Shown here: positions 6,205 through 9,037 of the stretch, piece after piece
Numbering within the stretch: the first letter of the stretch is position 1
Layout of the letters: every line of letters begins with the position of its first letter
NCBI GenBank assembly: GCA_021797525.1
Contig: JAJZZQ010000036.1
Span: forward strand, 1-9,037
Direction: 5' to 3'
Origin: Thermoplasmata archaeon
GTDB taxonomy: Archaea > Thermoplasmatota > Thermoplasmata > Thermoplasmatales > Thermoplasmataceae
Length of the DNA stretch: 9,037 bases
Notes under the pieces: generated by a model
The model's database searches: none
Told to the model about the DNA's origin: nothing
The model's input: only the letters and a program-made list of their open reading frames with translations
Made by a program: the position numbers and the translations under genes

Positions 6205-6723
6205 TTATAACATTGGCCTCTTTCCTTTCTTCAGATCCTGTGAGCAGTTAGGGCAACATGCATATTTAAGCCGCCCGGATACCATTACTCTTATGGGGGA
6301 CCGCTCAACTGTTTTCCCGCAATAGTCGCATGTAACTTTAATGTCAGGAGATACTGCACTTCCAGCCACTCTTTTCCTAGCTATTCTGATTTCATCCACT
6401 CTTACTCTATCCAGGCTGTGCAGATCACTGTAGAACAGAACCACAATGAAAGATGAATCAATGAGCTCAAAATATTCCAGGAGTTTCTCCTGATCAATTC
6501 CATCAAGGCTTGAGACTTTTGCAATCAGGAGATCACTGTTTTCCTGTCCAGTAACTATGGTGAAACGGCTTATCCAACCCTCTGAAATCATGGAATCGAG
6601 CAATTTGGAAATTCTCGTCCTGTTTGTGTCAAGCTTCCTTGCCAGCTCAACTGTACTCACCCGGGAATTTGCTTTAAGAAGCTCGGCAAGCCTGAATTTC
6701 ATCTCAATGTCGCTGATTCGCAT
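6205..6723 (-). CDS. copR: CopR/CopT-type copper-responsive regulator (HTH plus TRASH)
   Basis: The 172-residue protein has three parts. A Lrp/AsnC-like winged helix-turn-helix occupies about 8-55 (ELARKLDTNRTRISKLLDSM, then EGWISRF), a linking or effector region about 60-120, and a C-terminal TRASH metal-binding domain about 128-165. The TRASH cysteines are Cys132, Cys135, Cys156, Cys157 and Cys160, spaced CX2C, X20, CCX2C. In Sulfolobus and Ferroplasma this architecture belongs to regulators beside copper pumps, where metal binding to TRASH alters control of export genes. Here the gene diverges from copA with 128 bases between the starts, which strongly supports the role. The start is ATG 6723, close behind a TATA element with no leader. 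Whether it activates or represses, and whether it senses Cu+ or also Ag+, Hg2+ or another metal, cannot be told from sequence. Confidence 0.88.
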   Translation of the reverse strand: MRISDIEMKFRLAELLKANSRVSTVELARKLDTNRTRISKLLDSMISEGWISRFTIVTGQENSDLLIAKVSSLDGIDQEKLLEYFELIDSSFIVVLFYSDLHSLDRVRVDEIRIARKRVAGSAVSPDIKVTCDYCGKTVERSPIRVMVSGRLKYACCPNCSQDLKKGKRPML

Positions 6724-6741
6724 ATTGATAATATTCTAACG

Positions 6742-6749
6742 TTATATTA
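6742..6749 (-). promoter_or_regulatory. TATA promoter of the copper regulator
   Basis: On the minus strand this is TAATATAA, centred about 22 bases before the ATG at 6723. A leaderless transcript is predicted, and no Shine-Dalgarno is visible near the start. Confidence 0.55.
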
Positions 6750-6767
6750 GGCATTTTGTATCACATA

Positions 6768-6831
6768 CATTAAATGAGTGTACACAATTACTATCAATAA
6801 CAACTATTCAGTGCATTAATGCCATTTAATG
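6768..6831. promoter_or_regulatory. Candidate operator region between copR and copA
   Basis: Related A/T-rich elements recur in this stretch: CATTAAATG (6768-6776), CATTAATG (6814-6821) inside the perfect 10-base palindrome GCATTAATGC (6813-6822), and CATTTAATG (6823-6831). The last is the exact reverse complement of the first. A second perfect palindrome, GTGTACAC, is at 6778-6785. Position between divergent regulator and pump genes suggests binding sites for the TRASH regulator. The copA TATA box is not obvious; 6767-6778 and 6792-6801 are weak candidates that would leave a leader carrying the Shine-Dalgarno, and the palindromes would then lie around the transcription start. Confidence 0.4.
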
Positions 6832-6840
6832 AATGAAATT

Positions 6841-6848
6841 GAGGTGAT
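6841..6848 (+). promoter_or_regulatory. Shine-Dalgarno deciding the TTG start of copA
   Basis: GAGGTGAT is a perfect complement to the usual archaeal 16S rRNA 3' end and ends three bases before TTG 6852. The frame is closed upstream by TGA at 6840-6842, and the next in-frame ATG (6876) would remove the DPVCG part of the metal motif. TTG is therefore the start. Confidence 0.8.
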
Positions 6849-6851
6849 AAA

Positions 6852-8918
6852 TTGCCCACCGATCCTGTTTGTGGAATGTTCGTATCAGAAACGTCTGAAC
6901 TAAAATTGACTGAGGATGGAGATACTTACTATTTCTGTTCTAAGGATTGCCTGGACAAGTTTACCAACCCTGAAAAACAGGCAGGAAAACTTAGATTGAG
7001 ACTTACTGTCGGAATCCTGTTTACGATTCCAGTTCTTGTTCTCACTTATGTCACGCCTGCCAGCTATCTAAGGGACTATATTCTTATAATACTCGCCTCA
7101 CCTGTCCAGTTTTATTCTGGCTATGTTTTCTATTCCGGTTCCCTCCATTCCCTGAAAGAAAAATCTGCAAATATGGATATTCTCATTACTATCGGTAGCA
7201 GCACAGCCTTTGGATTCTCGGCGGCAGTATCATTGTTGCATATTGCATTGATTGGACCAGGTGAGGTTTATTTTGATGCATCCTCAGCAATTTTAACACT
7301 GATTCTTGTTGGCCAGTATGTCGAAAGCAGATCAAAACTCAGGGCGAACATTACTGCAAGAAATCTGTTCAAACTCCTTCCGGATATGGTACATTCTGTT
7401 AGACCTGACGGATCCGTGTCCGATGTTAGGACTGATTCTGTCAAACCAGGTGAGATTATACGCGTATATCCCGGGGACAGGGTACCATGTGACGGAGTAG
7501 TAACGAACGGGGAAAGCGAGGTTGACGAGTCAATAATTAGTGGAGAACAGAAACCGGTTCTCAAGATAAAGGGAGACAGGGTTATTTCCGGAGCAATAAA
7601 CATCAATGGTTCCATTGATGTCACAGTTCAGGCAATGGGCAAGGGATCAACAATTGATGAAATAAACAAACTTATCAGAAAGGCATCCACAGGACGAACC
7701 AAATTCCAGAGGATCACCGACAGATTCTCCTCAATTTTCGTGCCTTCAATAATTGTAACGGCATCATCAACAGGAATATTCTGGTATATATTTCTCACCC
7801 TGTCCGGATACCATGATCCTGTACTGATTGCTATTTTGTCATTTGTCTCTGTTGTTGTGATAGCATGTCCCTGTGCAATTGGCCTTGCGACCCCTGTTTC
7901 ACTCCTTGTTGCCTCGGATTCATCCCTCTCTTCAGGAATTGTCATCAGAAATCCTGGAGCAGTTGAAAGACTTGCAAAGGTGGACTATGTCGTACTTGAT
8001 AAAACAGGGACCATAACTGATCCTGTTCCAGAGGTATCAGGTGTTGTGGAGAATGGAATGTCTCAGAGGGATCTTATCAAATATGCAGTTTCACTTGAGT
8101 CTCATTCAACCCATCCATATGCCCGCGCAGTTCGAAAAAAGGCAGCATTGATGGGAATTACACCTTTGCCTGTTGAGGGACTTCGTGAATTACCAGGCAA
8201 AGGGATCTATGGATCCTGTGAAGGCTTAAATGTTGGCTTAACAAGAATTTCAGACAGCGGGAAACCTGGTTTCTCCCTCATTATAAATGGTGAAGAAAAG
8301 GGAAGGTTCGAACTGAGCTACCAGATAAAAGAAAACACCTCAGAGGGAATCAGAAAACTACATGAGAGCGGTATTGAAGTTGGAATAGTATCAGGTGATA
8401 ATGAGGAAGAGGTTCGGAGAATATCTTCCATCGTTGGCGCTGACTCTTTCACAGGAGGGGCTTCTCCATCAGAAAAGGAAGAGATAGTCAGATCACTCCA
8501 GGAAAAGGGGAAGTATGTCCTTTTCCTTGGAGACGGCATTAATGATGCCGCAGCCATTGCCTCAGCTGATGTGGGAGCTTCAGTGGCCGAAGGCACAGAT
8601 ATTGCAAAAAGCCAGTCTGATATCGTTTTCCTGTCAGGCAACACAGGTGCAATATTTGCATCAAAAAAAATTGCCGAGCAGACAGTCAGGAAAATACGGC
8701 AGAACATAATATATGCCATAGTTTACAATGTAGCACTTGTTCCTGTTGCTGCGGGTGTACTTGTCCCGATCTTCGGTCTCACGATATTCAGTTACCTTCC
8801 ATTCCTCTCTGCAGCAGCAATGGGTATGAGCTCCACATCTGTAGTTCTCAATTCCCTCAGGTTAAGAGGGACCATACGAAGAAGCATAAACACTAGTACA
8901 ACTCCATCCATTGCCTGA
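6852..8918 (+). CDS. copA: Cu+ exporting P1B-type ATPase with N-terminal YHS domain
   Basis: This membrane ATPase is expected to pump Cu+ (or Ag+) out of the cytosol. Residues 1-37 form a YHS domain, DPVCGM then YYFCSKDC, with Cys7, Cys29 and Cys33 as likely metal ligands; there is no GMxCxxC HMA domain. Eight membrane helices follow the family pattern. The actuator loop carries SGE at 230-232 (VDESIISGEQKP). CPC at 339-341 is the transport site in helix 6, Asp383 in DKTGTIT is phosphorylated, His421-Pro422 is the nucleotide-domain HP motif, and GDGIND is at 560-565. Tyr625-Asn626 in helix 7 and Met657, Ser660, Ser661 in helix 8 match the Cu+-specific P1B-1 signature instead of Zn or Co types. 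At 688 residues it is full length for a pump without HMA domains. It diverges from the TRASH regulator, its probable controller. No separate metallochaperone gene follows in the visible sequence. Confidence 0.95.
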   Translation: MPTDPVCGMFVSETSELKLTEDGDTYYFCSKDCLDKFTNPEKQAGKLRLRLTVGILFTIPVLVLTYVTPASYLRDYILIILASPVQFYSGYVFYSGSLHSLKEKSANMDILITIGSSTAFGFSAAVSLLHIALIGPGEVYFDASSAILTLILVGQYVESRSKLRANITARNLFKLLPDMVHSVRPDGSVSDVRTDSVKPGEIIRVYPGDRVPCDGVVTNGESEVDESIISGEQKPVLKIKGDRVISGAININGSIDVTVQAMGKGSTIDEINKLIRKASTGRTKFQRITDRFSSIFVPSIIVTASSTGIFWYIFLTLSGYHDPVLIAILSFVSVVVIACPCAIGLATPVSLLVASDSSLSSGIVIRNPGAVERLAKVDYVVLDKTGTITDPVPEVSGVVENGMSQRDLIKYAVSLESHSTHPYARAVRKKAALMGITPLPVEGLRELPGKGIYGSCEGLNVGLTRISDSGKPGFSLIINGEEKGRFELSYQIKENTSEGIRKLHESGIEVGIVSGDNEEEVRRISSIVGADSFTGGASPSEKEEIVRSLQEKGKYVLFLGDGINDAAAIASADVGASVAEGTDIAKSQSDIVFLSGNTGAIFASKKIAEQTVRKIRQNIIYAIVYNVALVPVAAGVLVPIFGLTIFSYLPFLSAAAMGMSSTSVVLNSLRLRGTIRRSINTSTTPSIA

Positions 8919-8956
8919 TTATCAATATTCAGAGAGAGAAAGGTGTTAACTCAAAA

Positions 8957-8968
8957 TATATTTATAGC
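8957..8968 (+). promoter_or_regulatory. TATA promoter of the right-edge gene
   Basis: ATATATTTATAG followed by CC is a strong TATA element 40 bases after the copA stop. It predicts a transcription start around 8988 and a leader of about 25 bases, long enough to contain the AGGAG at 9000-9004. It indicates that the next gene is transcribed separately from copA. Confidence 0.6.
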
Positions 8969-9014
8969 CTCTTAGCCTACTGCACCATTCAAGTTAACCA
9001 GGAGTTGTAAATAG

Positions 9015-9037
9015 ATGGCAGAAGTTGAAACGACATA
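9015..9037 (+). CDS. 5' end of an unrecognised gene (truncated by window edge)
   Basis: An ATG at 9015 opens MAEVETT before the window ends. It is preceded by AGGAG at 9000-9004 with ten bases of spacing, slightly long, and by the strong TATA element near 8957-8968. Seven residues do not allow identification. The combination of a good promoter, leader and Shine-Dalgarno supports a real start. Confidence 0.55.

Noticed and set aside
6829..6900. ATG 6829 reading through the copA Shine-Dalgarno as a leader peptide
   Set aside because: It is out of frame with copA, encodes a short unremarkable peptide of about 24 residues and has no Shine-Dalgarno; the GAGGTGAT within it clearly serves copA.
6852..6965. 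N-terminal HMA (GMxCxxC) domain on the copper ATPase
   Set aside because: The sequence shows DPVCGM with YYFCSKDC, which is a YHS domain; no GMxCxxC motif occurs.
1..9037. Mobile element, CRISPR array, tRNA/rRNA gene or defence system
   Set aside because: No transposase, integrase, terminal repeats, regularly spaced repeats, cloverleaf-like sequence or defence-type domain was found on either strand; gene content and coding style look uniformly chromosomal.

Overview
The window reads as chromosomal DNA from an archaeon of the Thermoplasmata, most likely Thermoplasmatales. The thermosome gene closely resembles what I remember of the Thermoplasma beta subunit. Archaeal Taw1, RfcL and Pop5 are present, and most first genes of transcripts have a TATA element about 22 to 28 bases before the start codon, as expected for leaderless archaeal mRNAs. 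I judge the genus from remembered homologues, not from a search. I see no tRNA, rRNA, CRISPR array, insertion sequence or prophage signal, and all complete genes look intact.

Layout, left to right. (1) The first 25 codons of an unrecognised minus-strand gene run off the left edge. Its start faces thsB across 234 bases that hold both promoters and a GAATG/CATTC dyad cluster. (2) thsB (310-1938, +) encodes the group II chaperonin beta subunit. (3) taw1 (1995-2933, +) encodes the radical-SAM enzyme of wyosine synthesis on tRNA-Phe. (4) A tight plus-strand cluster at 3044-5863 encodes an acyl-CoA dehydrogenase, a free-standing OB-fold tRNA-binding protein, and the clamp-loader large subunit rfcL. 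(5) On the minus strand, the RNase P protein Pop5 (5813-6121) overlaps the end of rfcL by 51 bases. (6) A copper-type locus has a minus-strand HTH-TRASH regulator (6205-6723) diverging from a plus-strand Cu+ P1B-ATPase with an N-terminal YHS domain (6852-8918). (7) At the right edge are the promoter, Shine-Dalgarno and first codons of another plus-strand gene.

Functionally this is mostly housekeeping: protein folding, tRNA modification and processing, and replication, plus one metal-resistance module. In that module the regulator would sense metal through its C-terminal TRASH cysteines and control export by the adjacent ATPase. The 128-base gap carries repeated CATTWAATG-type elements and two perfect short palindromes that could be operators. 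Translation signals split in two. Promoter-proximal genes have little or no leader. The internal tRNA-binding gene and copA have strong Shine-Dalgarno sequences that point to GTG and TTG starts with identical spacing.

I found no clearly novel system. The most distinctive points are the copper locus and its intergenic motifs, the apparent rfcL terminator lying inside the Lys-rich SGTVKKLKK codons of pop5, and the acyl-CoA dehydrogenase / tRNA-binding protein / clamp-loader gene cluster.
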